The notes beneath the pieces were generated by a model. The model was not told where the DNA came from and did no database searches. It worked only from the letters and a program-made list of their open reading frames with translations. Positions 24,798-32,823 of a stretch of 64,000 bases of DNA are shown in pieces (position 1 is the first letter of the stretch; the number at the start of each line of letters is the position of its first letter). A program made the translations under genes and the position numbers. The DNA is from Streptomyces longhuiensis (GTDB lineage Bacteria > Actinomycetota > Actinomycetes > Streptomycetales > Streptomycetaceae), in NCBI RefSeq assembly GCF_020616555.1, contig NZ_CP085173.1, positions 2,801,501-2,865,500 of the forward strand. Direction: 5' to 3'.

Positions 24798-25558
24798 GCG
24801 GATGCGCCGCCCTTCGTGTATGCCTCGTAGCCCTCGGCCTCGAGCTTGTCGGCGAGCTCGGGGCCGCCGGACTCGACGATCCTGCCCTGCGAGAAGACGT
24901 GGACGAAGTCCGGCTTGATGTAGCGCAGGATGCGCGTGTAGTGCGTGATCAGCAGGGTGCCGACCTCGCCGGTCTCGCGGACGCGGTTGACACCCTCGGA
25001 GACCTGGCGCAGCGCGTCGACGTCGAGGCCGGAGTCGGTCTCGTCGAGGATCGCGATCTTCGGCTTGAGGAGCTCCATCTGGAGGATCTCGTGGCGCTTC
25101 TTCTCACCGCCGGAGAAGCCCTCGTTCACGTTGCGCTCGGCGAAGGCAGGGTCCATCTGGAGCTGCTCCATCGCGGTCTTGACCTCCTTGACCCACGTGC
25201 GCAGCTTGGGGGCCTCGCCGCGGATCGCGGTGGCCGAGGTGCGCAGGAAGTTGGAGACCGAGACGCCGGGGACCTCGACCGGGTACTGCATGGCGAGGAA
25301 CATGCCGGCGCGGGCGCGCTCGTCGACGGACATCTCGAGGACGTCCTCGCCGTCGAGGGTGACGGTGCCCTGGGTGATCGTGTACTTGGGGTGACCCGCG
25401 ATGGAGTAGGCGAGGGTCGACTTGCCGGAGCCGTTCGGGCCCATGATGGCGTGCGTCTCGCCCTGCTTCACGGTCAGGTCGACGCCCTTGAGGATCTCCT
25501 TGGTGGAGTTGTCGGCCTCGACGGTGACGTGCAGGTCCTTGATTTCAAGCGTTGCCAT
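24794..25558 (-). CDS. sufC: SufC Fe-S assembly ATPase
   Basis: The 254-residue ABC-type ATPase of the SufBCD scaffold has a Walker A GPNGSGKSTLA, a signature FSGGEKKRHEILQM, a Walker B AILDETDSGLD, and an H-loop (LLITHYTRIL). It is a soluble complex partner, not a transporter subunit. It sits between the Rieske-type ferredoxin gene (7 bp gap) and sufS (4-bp overlap). Confidence 0.95.
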   Translation of the reverse strand: MATLEIKDLHVTVEADNSTKEILKGVDLTVKQGETHAIMGPNGSGKSTLAYSIAGHPKYTITQGTVTLDGEDVLEMSVDERARAGMFLAMQYPVEVPGVSVSNFLRTSATAIRGEAPKLRTWVKEVKTAMEQLQMDPAFAERNVNEGFSGGEKKRHEILQMELLKPKIAILDETDSGLDVDALRQVSEGVNRVRETGEVGTLLITHYTRILRYIKPDFVHVFSQGRIVESGGPELADKLEAEGYEAYTKGGASA

Positions 25559-25565
25559 GGGTGCC

Positions 25566-25898
25566 TCAGGACTCCTGGGAGAGGGAGACGAGCACGTCGT
25601 CCCCTTCGATCTTTACGGGGTAAACGGGGACGGGGCGCGTCGCGGGAAGGCCGGACGGCTTGCCGGTGCGGAGGTCGAACGCGGAGCCGTGCAGCCAGCA
25701 CTCGATCTGGCAGTCCTCCACCTCGCCCTCGGAGAGCGACACGTTCGCGTGCGAGCAGATGTCGTTGATCGCGAACACCTCGCCCTCGGTGTAGACGACC
25801 GAGACCGGCGTGCCGTCGAGTTCCACCCGCTTCGGGGTGTCCTCCTCCAGCTCGCTCAATCCGCAGGCCCGGGTGAACCGGGCACGGTCGAAGGCCAT
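25566..25898 (-). CDS. Rieske-type ferredoxin of the suf operon
   Basis: The 110-residue protein has a Rieske [2Fe-2S] fold of the non-heme-dioxygenase ferredoxin type. Ligands are expected from the two boxes ICSHANVSLSEGEV and ECWLHGSAFD. The first box reads C-S-H and the second C-W-L-H, giving the 2-Cys/2-His set. It probably supplies electrons during cluster assembly; a Rieske protein at this place is standard in actinobacterial suf operons. Its start shares a base with the sufD stop. Confidence 0.9.
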   Translation of the reverse strand: MAFDRARFTRACGLSELEEDTPKRVELDGTPVSVVYTEGEVFAINDICSHANVSLSEGEVEDCQIECWLHGSAFDLRTGKPSGLPATRPVPVYPVKIEGDDVLVSLSQES

Positions 25899-27079
25899 CA
25901 GACGGAAGCCTCCAGCTCGGCCTCGATCTTGGCGAGCAGGCGCTCCTGGACGTCCGGCAGACCGATCTGCTGGACGAGCTCGGCGAAGAAGCCGCGGACC
26001 ACGAGGCGACGGGCCTCACCGGCCGGGATACCGCGCGAGCGCAGGTAGAAGAGCTGCTCGTCGTCGAAGCGGCCGGTCGCCGAGGCGTGGCCCGCGCCGA
26101 CGATCTCGCCGGTCTCGATCTCCAGGTTCGGGACCGAGTCCACGCGGGCGCCGTCGGTCAGAACCAGGTTGCGGTTCATCTCGTAGGTGTCGGTGCCCTC
26201 GGCGGTGGCCTCGATGAGGACGTCGCCGATCCACACGGCGTGGGCGTCCTGGCCCTGGAGCGCGCCCTTGTAGACCACGTTCGACTTGCAGTGCGGGGCG
26301 TCGTGGTCGACGAGGAGGCGGTGCTCCTGGTGCTGGCCCTTGTCGGTGAAGTACAGGCCGAGGAGCTCGGCCTCGCCACCGGTGCCCGCGTAGTTGACGC
26401 GCGGGTGCAGACGGACGAGGTCACCGCCGAAGGTGACGACGACGGACTTGAAGGAGGCGTCGCGGCCGACGAGCGCGTTGTGCTGCGCGACGTGGACGGC
26501 CTTCTCGTCCCAGTCCTGGACGGAGACGACGGTCAGCTTGGCGCCGTCGCCCAGGATGTAGTCGACGTTGGCGGCGAGCACCGCGTCACCGGTGTGGTCG
26601 ATGACCACGACGGCCTCGGCGAACGCGCCGAGCTCGATGACCTGGTGCGCGAAGGCCGTACCGCCCTCACCGTGCACGGCGATGCGGATCGGCTCGGTGA
26701 GGACCGTCTCCTTGGGGACGGACACGACCGAGGCCTTCTCGAAGGACGAGAACGCCTGGGCGGCGACGCGGTCCACCGGCTTGCCGGCCTTGCCGACGCG
26801 GGCGTCGTCGCGCCCGACGGTCTCCTGGGTGACGCCCGCGGGGGCGGTCACCTCGACGCGCAGGCCGCCCTGGGCGACCGCCGTCCCGTCGTGCAGGCCG
26901 CGCAGCCGCTCGAGCGGCGTGAACCGCCACTCCTCCTCACGGCCGTGCGGGACGGGGAAGTCCGCGACGTCGAAGGACGGGGGCGCGCTCATGCGCGTGG
27001 CGACGGTCGACTCTGCGGCCACCGCGATCGAGCCGGCGGTCGTGGACCCCGCCGCCGGGATGTTCTGAGCCTCAGCCAT
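25898..27079 (-). CDS. sufD: SufD scaffold subunit
   Basis: The 393-residue SufB/SufD-family protein has a beta-helix core (about 110-330) with the family C-terminal block HASATGRFDDEQLFYLRSRG and IPAGEARRLVVRGFFAELVQ. It forms the SufB-SufC-SufD scaffold on which Fe-S clusters are built. It is somewhat shorter than SufB and lacks its assembly-site cysteines, as expected for SufD. It lies 60 bp downstream of sufB. Confidence 0.94.
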   Translation of the reverse strand: MAEAQNIPAAGSTTAGSIAVAAESTVATRMSAPPSFDVADFPVPHGREEEWRFTPLERLRGLHDGTAVAQGGLRVEVTAPAGVTQETVGRDDARVGKAGKPVDRVAAQAFSSFEKASVVSVPKETVLTEPIRIAVHGEGGTAFAHQVIELGAFAEAVVVIDHTGDAVLAANVDYILGDGAKLTVVSVQDWDEKAVHVAQHNALVGRDASFKSVVVTFGGDLVRLHPRVNYAGTGGEAELLGLYFTDKGQHQEHRLLVDHDAPHCKSNVVYKGALQGQDAHAVWIGDVLIEATAEGTDTYEMNRNLVLTDGARVDSVPNLEIETGEIVGAGHASATGRFDDEQLFYLRSRGIPAGEARRLVVRGFFAELVQQIGLPDVQERLLAKIEAELEASV

Positions 27080-27139
27080 GGCTGTCGTAGTGCTCTCTTT
27101 CTCAGTTCAAGACGTGTGCTGACGGACGGGCCTGCGGCG

Positions 27140-28564
27140 TTAGCCGACGGCGCCTTCCATCTGCAGCTCGATCAGCCGGTTGAGCTCGAGGGCGTACTCC
27201 ATCGGCAGCTCCTTCGCGATCGGCTCGACGAAGCCGCGCACGATCATCGCCATCGCCTCGAACTCCGTCATACCGCGGCTCATCAGGTAGAAGAGCTGGT
27301 CGTCGGAGACCTTGGAGACCGTCGCCTCGTGGCCCATGGACACGTCGTCCTCGCGGACGTCGACGTACGGGTACGTGTCGGAGCGGGAGATGGTGTCGAC
27401 GAGCAGCGCGTCGCACAGCACGTTCGACTTGGAGCCGGCGGCACCCTCACCGATCTCGACCAGACCGCGGTACGAGGTACGGCCGCCGCCACGGGCCACC
27501 GACTTCGACACGATGTTGGAGGAGGTGTTGGGCGCCATGTGGACCATCTTGGAGCCGGCGTCCTGGTGCTGCCCCTCGCCCGCGAAGGCGATGGACAGGG
27601 TCTCGCCCTTGGCGTGCTCGCCCATCAGGTAGACGGCCGGGTACTTCATGGTGACCTTGGAGCCGATGTTGCCGTCGATCCACTCCATGGTCGCGCCCTC
27701 GTACGCCACGGCGCGCTTGGTGACCAGGTTGTAGACGTTGTTCGACCAGTTCTGGATGGTCGTGTAACGGCAGCGGGCGCCCTTCTTCACGATGATCTCG
27801 ACCACCGCGGAGTGCAGGGAGTCCGACTGGTAGATCGGCGCCGTGCAGCCCTCGACGTAGTGGACGTAGGCGTCCTCGTCGACGATGATCAGCGTCCGCT
27901 CGAACTGGCCCATGTTCTCCGTGTTGATACGGAAGTAGGCCTGGAGCGGGATCTCGACGTGTACGCCCTTGGGGACGTAGATGAAGGATCCGCCGGACCA
28001 CACGGCCGTGTTCAGCGACGCGAACTTGTTGTCGCCGACCGGGATGACCGTGCCGAAGTACTCCTTGAAGAGCTCCGGGTGCTCCTTCAGCGCCGTGTCG
28101 GTGTCCAGGAAGATGACGCCCTGCTCCTCCAGGTCCTCACGGATCTGGTGGTAGACGACCTCGGACTCGTACTGGGCCGCGACACCGGCGACGAGGCGCT
28201 GCTTCTCCGCCTCGGGGATGCCGAGCTTGTCGTACGTGTTCTTGATGTCCTCCGGCAGGTCCTCCCAGGACTGGGCCTGCTTCTCGGTGGACCGCACGAA
28301 GTACTTGATGTTGTCGAAGTCGATGCCCGACAGGTCCGAGCCCCAGTTGGGCATGGGCTTCTTGTCGAAGAGGCGCAGGCCCTTGAGGCGGAGCTTGGTC
28401 ATCCACTCCGGCTCGGACTTCTTGGCCGAGATGTCGCGGACGACGTCCTCGTTGATGCCGCGCTTGGCAGAGGCACCGGCGGCGTCGGAGTCGGCCCAGC
28501 CGTATTCGTACTTGCCCAGACCCTCGAGCTCGGGGTGGGCAGTCTCCTCGATGGGGAGCGTCAT
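27140..28564 (-). CDS. sufB: SufB scaffold subunit
   Basis: The 474-residue main scaffold of Fe-S assembly contains [20 protein letters not shown], the cysteine in [25 protein letters not shown] and the C-terminal [20 protein letters not shown]. Unlike many mycobacterial SufB proteins no intein is present, and the reading is continuous and of normal length. The ATG at 28564 follows GGGAGGAA and overlaps the sufR stop by 4 bp, so SufR and SufB are coupled. Confidence 0.95.
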   Translation of the reverse strand: MTLPIEETAHPELEGLGKYEYGWADSDAAGASAKRGINEDVVRDISAKKSEPEWMTKLRLKGLRLFDKKPMPNWGSDLSGIDFDNIKYFVRSTEKQAQSWEDLPEDIKNTYDKLGIPEAEKQRLVAGVAAQYESEVVYHQIREDLEEQGVIFLDTDTALKEHPELFKEYFGTVIPVGDNKFASLNTAVWSGGSFIYVPKGVHVEIPLQAYFRINTENMGQFERTLIIVDEDAYVHYVEGCTAPIYQSDSLHSAVVEIIVKKGARCRYTTIQNWSNNVYNLVTKRAVAYEGATMEWIDGNIGSKVTMKYPAVYLMGEHAKGETLSIAFAGEGQHQDAGSKMVHMAPNTSSNIVSKSVARGGGRTSYRGLVEIGEGAAGSKSNVLCDALLVDTISRSDTYPYVDVREDDVSMGHEATVSKVSDDQLFYLMSRGMTEFEAMAMIVRGFVEPIAKELPMEYALELNRLIELQMEGAVG

Positions 28565-29322
28565 GCGGGGTTCCTCCCGGCGGTGCTTGCGGATGCGTTT
28601 GTGTCGTTTTTTGGGGCGGTGGTCTTGGGTGCGATCTTCGGAATGAAGGTCGTACACACCCCGTCGCCGTGGGCGATGGTGGCCAGCCGCTGCACATGTG
28701 TGCCGAGCAGCTGGGAGAAGAATTCGGTCTCCGCCTCGCACAGCTGCGGGAACTGCTCGGCGACGTGTGCGACCGGGCAGTGGTGCTGACACAGCTGCTC
28801 GCCGACCGGTGCGCTTCGCGCCGTAGCAGCGTACCCGTCGGCGCTCAGGGCCTTCGCGAGGGCTTCCGTACGCTCCTCGGGGGCGGCGGACTCGACGGCC
28901 TCCCGGTACGCCCCGGCCTGCTCGGCGATCCTGGCGCGGGCGAAGGCGATGACGGCTTCCTCCCCGCCCTCGCGCTGCGCGATCCAGCGCAGGGCGTCGG
29001 CGGCGAGCGTGTCGTACGACTGGTCGAAGGCGTCCCGGCCGCAGTCGGTCAGGGCGAACGCCTTGGCGGGGCGGCCGCGTGTGCGGGCGCCGTAGACGCG
29101 CTGCTCCCTGGGGGCCACGACGTCGTCGGCCACGAGGGCGTCGAGGTGACGGCGGACGGCGGCCTGGGTGAGCCCGAGGCGTCCGGCGAGATCGGTGACG
29201 GTGGACGGGCCGTGGTCCAGGATGGAGCGCACGACGCGGTTGCGCGTGGAGCGCTCACCGGTCGCCAGCTCTTCCTGCGGGGCCCTTGCGGGGGCCTCCG
29301 GAGCCTCGCCAACGTTTTTCAC
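28561..29322 (-). CDS. sufR: SufR Fe-S-sensing repressor of the suf operon
   Basis: The 253-residue product has an N-terminal winged helix (about 35-95: [36 protein letters not shown]) and a C-terminal cluster domain with cysteines in [20 protein letters not shown] and a final GDGVCTTF. SufR with a [2Fe-2S] or [4Fe-4S] cluster represses the operon, and loss of the cluster relieves it. The GTG at 29322 is chosen because it sits at the expected +1 of a good promoter and in the operator; an ATG at 29394 would place the operator inside the gene. First gene of the suf operon. Confidence 0.92.
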   Translation of the reverse strand: MKNVGEAPEAPARAPQEELATGERSTRNRVVRSILDHGPSTVTDLAGRLGLTQAAVRRHLDALVADDVVAPREQRVYGARTRGRPAKAFALTDCGRDAFDQSYDTLAADALRWIAQREGGEEAVIAFARARIAEQAGAYREAVESAAPEERTEALAKALSADGYAATARSAPVGEQLCQHHCPVAHVAEQFPQLCEAETEFFSQLLGTHVQRLATIAHGDGVCTTFIPKIAPKTTAPKNDTNASASTAGRNPA

Positions 29323-29335
29323 AACGCCATTGTTG
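29322..29335. promoter_or_regulatory. SufR operator CAAC-N6-GTTG
   Basis: CAACGCCATTGTTG matches the CAAC-N6-GTTG palindrome reported for Streptomyces SufR. It overlaps the -10 element and the first base of the sufR GTG. Confidence 0.8.
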
Positions 29336-29358
29336 CGTAATTCCTCAGATCGTGACAA
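29329..29358 (-). promoter_or_regulatory. suf operon promoter
   Basis: The -35 TTGTCA (29358-29353) and -10 AACAAT (29334-29329) are 18 nt apart. Start of transcription would fall at or within a base or two of the sufR GTG, giving a leaderless mRNA. Confidence 0.65.
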
Positions 29359-29394
29359 CCGGCCTGGTGACCGGCGTACGGTGCGGTTCATCAC

Positions 29395-29408
29395 TTAGGC
29401 AGACCTAA
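29395..29408. promoter_or_regulatory. iron-box-like palindrome (DmdR/IdeR type)
   Basis: TTAGG-CAGA-CCTAA corresponds to the right 14 positions of the 19-bp DmdR/IdeR iron box (TTAGGTTAGGCTAACCTAA). The full 19-mer ending here matches at 13 of 19 positions. It lies 37 bp upstream of the suf -35. Confidence 0.45.
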
Positions 29409-29929
29409 CCAAGTTCTCCTCTGACCTGCGGAAACGGTCGGCACCCTCCTGACCTGCACCGCACACGACCAGAGGCCCGCGTCGCGCGGTGGCGACCGCG
29501 CCGGCGTCCTCGGACCGCGCCCGGACGAGTTCCGGCACCGTCGCCTCGACGCCGCGAAGCCTTTCCTCGGAGCCGTCCGAACACGGCGCGCGGCCGGTCG
29601 TCGGGGGCCTGGCGCGCAGGCGCGCGCGGGAACGGGCGCGCACGGCAACGCGGCGCCGGCCTCCCGGTCGGGCGGCACCGGGGGTCCGAGCTCGGGCACG
29701 GGCAACTTCGCACCCGGAGAAGCGGCCGCCGCGGCGGGCCCTTGGTCCGGACCCGGACCGTTTCGGGCTCATCGGCGCCGGCCGGGCGCGGTCCGCGGGC
29801 CGGTCTCACCCGCCGTGGGCACAACGCGCCACGTCGCAACCTCGCCCTCTTCGGGGGCGCCGGGCCGCTCCGCCCCGGGACGCCGCCCGGCCGACGGGGG
29901 CGTGACGGCAGACCCTAGACTTGCCGACC
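29409..29929. other. 521-bp stretch without a recognisable gene
   Basis: It is extremely GC-rich. No frame shows a domain, a plausible start with ribosome site, or typical codon use. A short inverted repeat GGTCCG-GACC-CGGACC occurs at 29744-29759. At 29916-29921 TAGACT could be the -10 of a leaderless transcript of the ATPase gene at 29930. Confidence 0.6.
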
Positions 29930-30853
29930 ATGCGAAGTGAGCCCGTCGTCCACATCACCTCATTGGTGAAGCGGTACGGAGACAAAACCGCGGTCGACGG
30001 TCTCGACCTCACGGCCGCCGCCGGCATCACGGCCGTCCTCGGCCCGAACGGCGCCGGCAAGACCACCACGATCGAGACCTGCGAGGGCTACCGCAGGCCG
30101 GACGCCGGGGCCGTGCGCGTGCTCGGTCTCGACCCGGTCCGGCAGGCCGCCGAGCTGCGCCCCCGGATCGGCGTCATGCTCCAGTCCGGAGGCGTCTACT
30201 CCGGCGCCCGCGCGGACGAGATGCTGCGCCATGTGGCGAAGCTCCACGCGCACCCCCTGGACGTGGACGCGCTCATCGAGCGCCTGGGCCTCGGCAGCTG
30301 CGGCCGCACCACCTACCGCAGGCTCTCCGGCGGTCAGCAGCAGCGCCTCGCGCTCGCCATGGCCGTCGTCGGCCGCCCCGAGCTCGTCTTCCTGGACGAG
30401 CCGACCGCCGGCCTCGACCCGCAGGCACGCCGCGCGACCTGGGACCTCGTACGGGATCTGCGGGCCGACGGCGTCTCCGTCATCCTCACCACGCACCACA
30501 TGGACGAGGCGGAGGCACTCTCCGACGACGTCGCGATCATCGACGCGGGCCGCGTCATAGCGCAGGGCTCCCCCGAGCAGCTGTGCCGGGGCGGCGCCGA
30601 GAACACCCTGCGCTTCTCCGGACGCCCCGGCCTCGACGTCGCCTCGCTCCTCAAGGCCCTCCCGATGGAGTCCGCGGCCGCCGAGCTCACCCCGGGTTCG
30701 TACCGCGTGAGCGGCGAGGTCGACCCGCAGCTGCTCGCGACGGTGACATCGTGGTGCGCGCAGCACGGTGTGATGCCGGAGAAGATCGCGGTCGAGCGCC
30801 ACACACTCGAAGACGTCTTTCTGGAAATGACCGGCAGGGAGCTGCGCGGATGA
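29930..30853 (+). CDS. ABC transporter ATP-binding protein next to suf/cta
   Basis: The 307-residue exporter ATPase has a Walker A GPNGAGKTTT, a signature RLSGGQQQRLALAMA, a Walker B LVFLDEPTAGLD, and a C-terminal extension ending LEDVFLEMTGRELRG. It pairs with the permease at 30942. The gene has no Shine-Dalgarno and may be leaderless. The same ATPase-permease-ctaA order beside suf is remembered from M. tuberculosis (Rv1458c-Rv1456c), so a role connected with respiration or cofactor supply is possible, but the substrate is unknown. Its last 33 bp are duplicated downstream. Confidence 0.88.
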   Translation: MRSEPVVHITSLVKRYGDKTAVDGLDLTAAAGITAVLGPNGAGKTTTIETCEGYRRPDAGAVRVLGLDPVRQAAELRPRIGVMLQSGGVYSGARADEMLRHVAKLHAHPLDVDALIERLGLGSCGRTTYRRLSGGQQQRLALAMAVVGRPELVFLDEPTAGLDPQARRATWDLVRDLRADGVSVILTTHHMDEAEALSDDVAIIDAGRVIAQGSPEQLCRGGAENTLRFSGRPGLDVASLLKALPMESAAAELTPGSYRVSGEVDPQLLATVTSWCAQHGVMPEKIAVERHTLEDVFLEMTGRELRG

Positions 30854-30945
30854 ACAAGGCCCAGCCGACCCCCGGCCGGGGGTCCGGGGGTCGTCCCCCG
30901 GGAATGCACAGCCTGGAAATGACCGGCAGGGAGCTGCGCGGATGA
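30821..30945 (+). repeat. 33-bp direct repeat flanking a 59-bp GC-rich insert
   Basis: The last 33 bp of the ATPase gene including its stop (30821-30853) recur exactly at 30913-30945, where the final ATG starts the permease. The 59 bp between (30854-30912) contain runs such as CCCCCGGCCGGGGG and CCGGGGGTCGTCCCCCGG that fold into strong hairpins. The ancestral state was probably one copy with the stop and start overlapping as ATGA. Confidence 0.9.
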
Positions 30946-31712
30946 GTGTCGCCGGTACGTACACGCCGAAGCCGGGGGCCGCTCCGCTGTCCCGCATGAT
31001 CGGCGCGCAGGCCGTCCTCGAGACGAAGATGCTCCTGCGCAACGGTGAGCAGCTGCTGCTCACCGTCGTCATCCCCACCCTGCTGCTCGTCCTGTTCAGC
31101 GCGGTCGACATCGTCGACACGGGCGACGGGAAGGCCGTGGACTTCCTGGCCCCGGGCATCCTCGCGCTCGCCGTGATGTCGACCGCGTTCACCGGCCAGG
31201 CCATCGCGACGGGCTTCGAGCGCCGCTACGGCGTGCTCAAGCTGCTCGCGTCCTCGCCGCTGCCGCGCTGGGCCCTGATGACCGCGAAGACGCTGTCCGT
31301 ACTGGTCACCGAAGTCCTCCAGGTGATCCTCGTGACGGTGATCGCCTTCGCGCTCGGCTGGTCCCCGCACGGCAACCCGCCGGCGGTACTCCTTCTGCTC
31401 GTCCTCGGCACGGCCGCGTTCTCCGGGCTCGGCCTGCTGATGGCGGGCACGCTCAAGGCGGAGGCGACGCTGGCCGCCGCGAACCTGGTCTTCCTGCTCC
31501 TGCTCGTCGGCGGCGGCGTCATCGTGCCGCTCGACAGGTTCCCGGACGCGGCCCGGTCCGTCCTCGGCCTGCTGCCGATCTCGGCGCTCTCCGACGGGCT
31601 GCGGGACGTCCTCCAGCACGGCGCGGCGATGCCGTGGGGCGACCTCGGGATCCTCGCGGTCTGGGCGGTCCTCGGCCTGGGCGCCGCGGCGCGTTTCTTC
31701 CGCTGGGAGTAG
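30942..31712 (+). CDS. ABC-2 type transporter permease
   Basis: The 256-residue membrane protein has six predicted helices (first near 38-58, last near 232-252) and ABC-2 features, such as FERRYGVLKLLASSPLPRWA before the third helix and GGGVIVPLDRFP in the last loop. It forms an exporter with the ATPase at 29930. Its ribosome site (CAGGGAG) lies inside the second copy of the 33-bp repeat, so the duplication kept this gene translatable while separating it from its partner by 88 bp. Confidence 0.88.
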   Translation: MSVAGTYTPKPGAAPLSRMIGAQAVLETKMLLRNGEQLLLTVVIPTLLLVLFSAVDIVDTGDGKAVDFLAPGILALAVMSTAFTGQAIATGFERRYGVLKLLASSPLPRWALMTAKTLSVLVTEVLQVILVTVIAFALGWSPHGNPPAVLLLLVLGTAAFSGLGLLMAGTLKAEATLAAANLVFLLLLVGGGVIVPLDRFPDAARSVLGLLPISALSDGLRDVLQHGAAMPWGDLGILAVWAVLGLGAAARFFRWE

Positions 31713-31792
31713 CCCGTACGGCACGTACACGTGCGGGGCGTCACAATCGTCCCGGATCGGCCCCCTCGTGAAGACATGCACAAGCGGCGTCC

Positions 31793-31798
31793 TACGAT
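31793..31798 (+). promoter_or_regulatory. -10 element for leaderless ctaA
   Basis: TACGAT is a good -10 and ends 7 nt before the GTG at 31806. The -35 region (TGAAGA, 18 nt upstream) is weak. Confidence 0.5.
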
Positions 31799-31805
31799 GG
31801 GCCCC

Positions 31806-32801
31806 GTGCCAAACGTGACCCCGGCCGACGCCGCCCAAGCCGTGCGCAACCCGCTCGCCTTCATCGCCGAACGCTGGACCCCCGCTCAGCGGACGGTCCG
31901 GCGCGCCGCGCTCTCCGCCGTCGTCATGACGGTGGTCATCGTGGTCACCGGCGGCGCGGTGCGCCTGACCGGCTCGGGCCTCGGCTGCCCGACGTGGCCC
32001 AAGTGCACCGACCAGTCCCTCACCGCGACGAGCGAGATGGGCTTCCACGGAGCCATCGAGTTCGGCAACCGCATGCTGACGTACGTCCTGTGCGCCGCGG
32101 TCGGCTGGGCGATCATCGCCGCCCGTTCGCAGAAGCCGTGGCGGCGCGGCCTGACCCGGCTCGGCTGGGCCCAGTTCTGGCTCGTCATGGGCAACGCCGT
32201 CCTCGGCGGCATCGTCGTCCTCGTCGGCCTCAACCCGTACACGGTCGCGGCCCACTTCCTGCTGTCCACCGCGCTGATCGCGGTCGCCACGGTGATGTGG
32301 CAGCGCACCCGTGAGGGTGACGCCGAGCCGCGTCCCCTCGTCGGCAAGGCGGTACGGCAGCTCGTCTGGATCCTGACGGCGGCCACGGTGGCGCTGATCA
32401 TGGTCGGCACGGTGGTGACGGGCTCGGGCCCCCACGCGGGCGACTCCAGCGACGTGGCGCGCATGCCGCTCGACTGGGAGACCATCAGCAAGGCGCACGC
32501 GGTCCTGGCCTGGATCGTGGTGACGCTGACGTTCGCCCTGTGGTTCGTCCTCAAGGCGGTCGACGCCCCCAAGGGCCCCCTGCACCGCACCCGCGACCTG
32601 TTCCTCGTACTGCTCGCGCAGGGCGTCATCGGCTACGTCCAGTACTTCACCGACCTGCCCGAGGTCCTCGTCGGCCTGCACATGCTGGGCTCGGCCCTGG
32701 TGTGGATCGCGGTCCTGCGGGTCCTGCTGTCCCTGCGGGAGCGCCCGCTGGGCACGGCGGAGGTCCCGGCCCAGGCGGACCCGGCCCTCTCCAGCGTCTG
32801 A
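31806..32801 (+). CDS. ctaA: heme A synthase (CtaA/COX15)
   Basis: The 331-residue membrane enzyme oxidises heme O to heme A for aa3-type cytochrome oxidase. It has eight predicted helices with the conserved histidines in GFHGAIEFGNRMLTYVL, TVAAHFLLS, ISKAHAVLAW and VGLHMLGSALVW. The loop after helix 1 carries the cysteine pair GCPTWPKCTD. The GTG at 31806 is preferred to an ATG at 31797 because TACGAT immediately before it would make a leaderless start. Its pathway partner ctaB is 1.7 kb away. Confidence 0.92.
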   Translation: MPNVTPADAAQAVRNPLAFIAERWTPAQRTVRRAALSAVVMTVVIVVTGGAVRLTGSGLGCPTWPKCTDQSLTATSEMGFHGAIEFGNRMLTYVLCAAVGWAIIAARSQKPWRRGLTRLGWAQFWLVMGNAVLGGIVVLVGLNPYTVAAHFLLSTALIAVATVMWQRTREGDAEPRPLVGKAVRQLVWILTAATVALIMVGTVVTGSGPHAGDSSDVARMPLDWETISKAHAVLAWIVVTLTFALWFVLKAVDAPKGPLHRTRDLFLVLLAQGVIGYVQYFTDLPEVLVGLHMLGSALVWIAVLRVLLSLRERPLGTAEVPAQADPALSSV

Positions 32802-32823
32802 ACCGAACAGCCCGTGGCCCGGG

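Noticed and set aside
26087..28789. 900-codon open frame antisense to sufD, sufB and sufR
   Set aside because: Its composition is the Val/Asp/Arg-rich pattern of an antisense frame, and the suf genes on the other strand are unambiguous.
29489..29905. Arg/Ala-rich open frame in the 521-bp gap
   Set aside because: No start context, no recognisable domain, and several overlapping frames are equally open, as expected for very GC-rich non-coding DNA.
30854..30912. Small protein or full insertion sequence in the duplicated segment
   Set aside because: The 59 bp are too short for a transposase and carry no start with ribosome site. It is better seen as a non-coding repetitive element.
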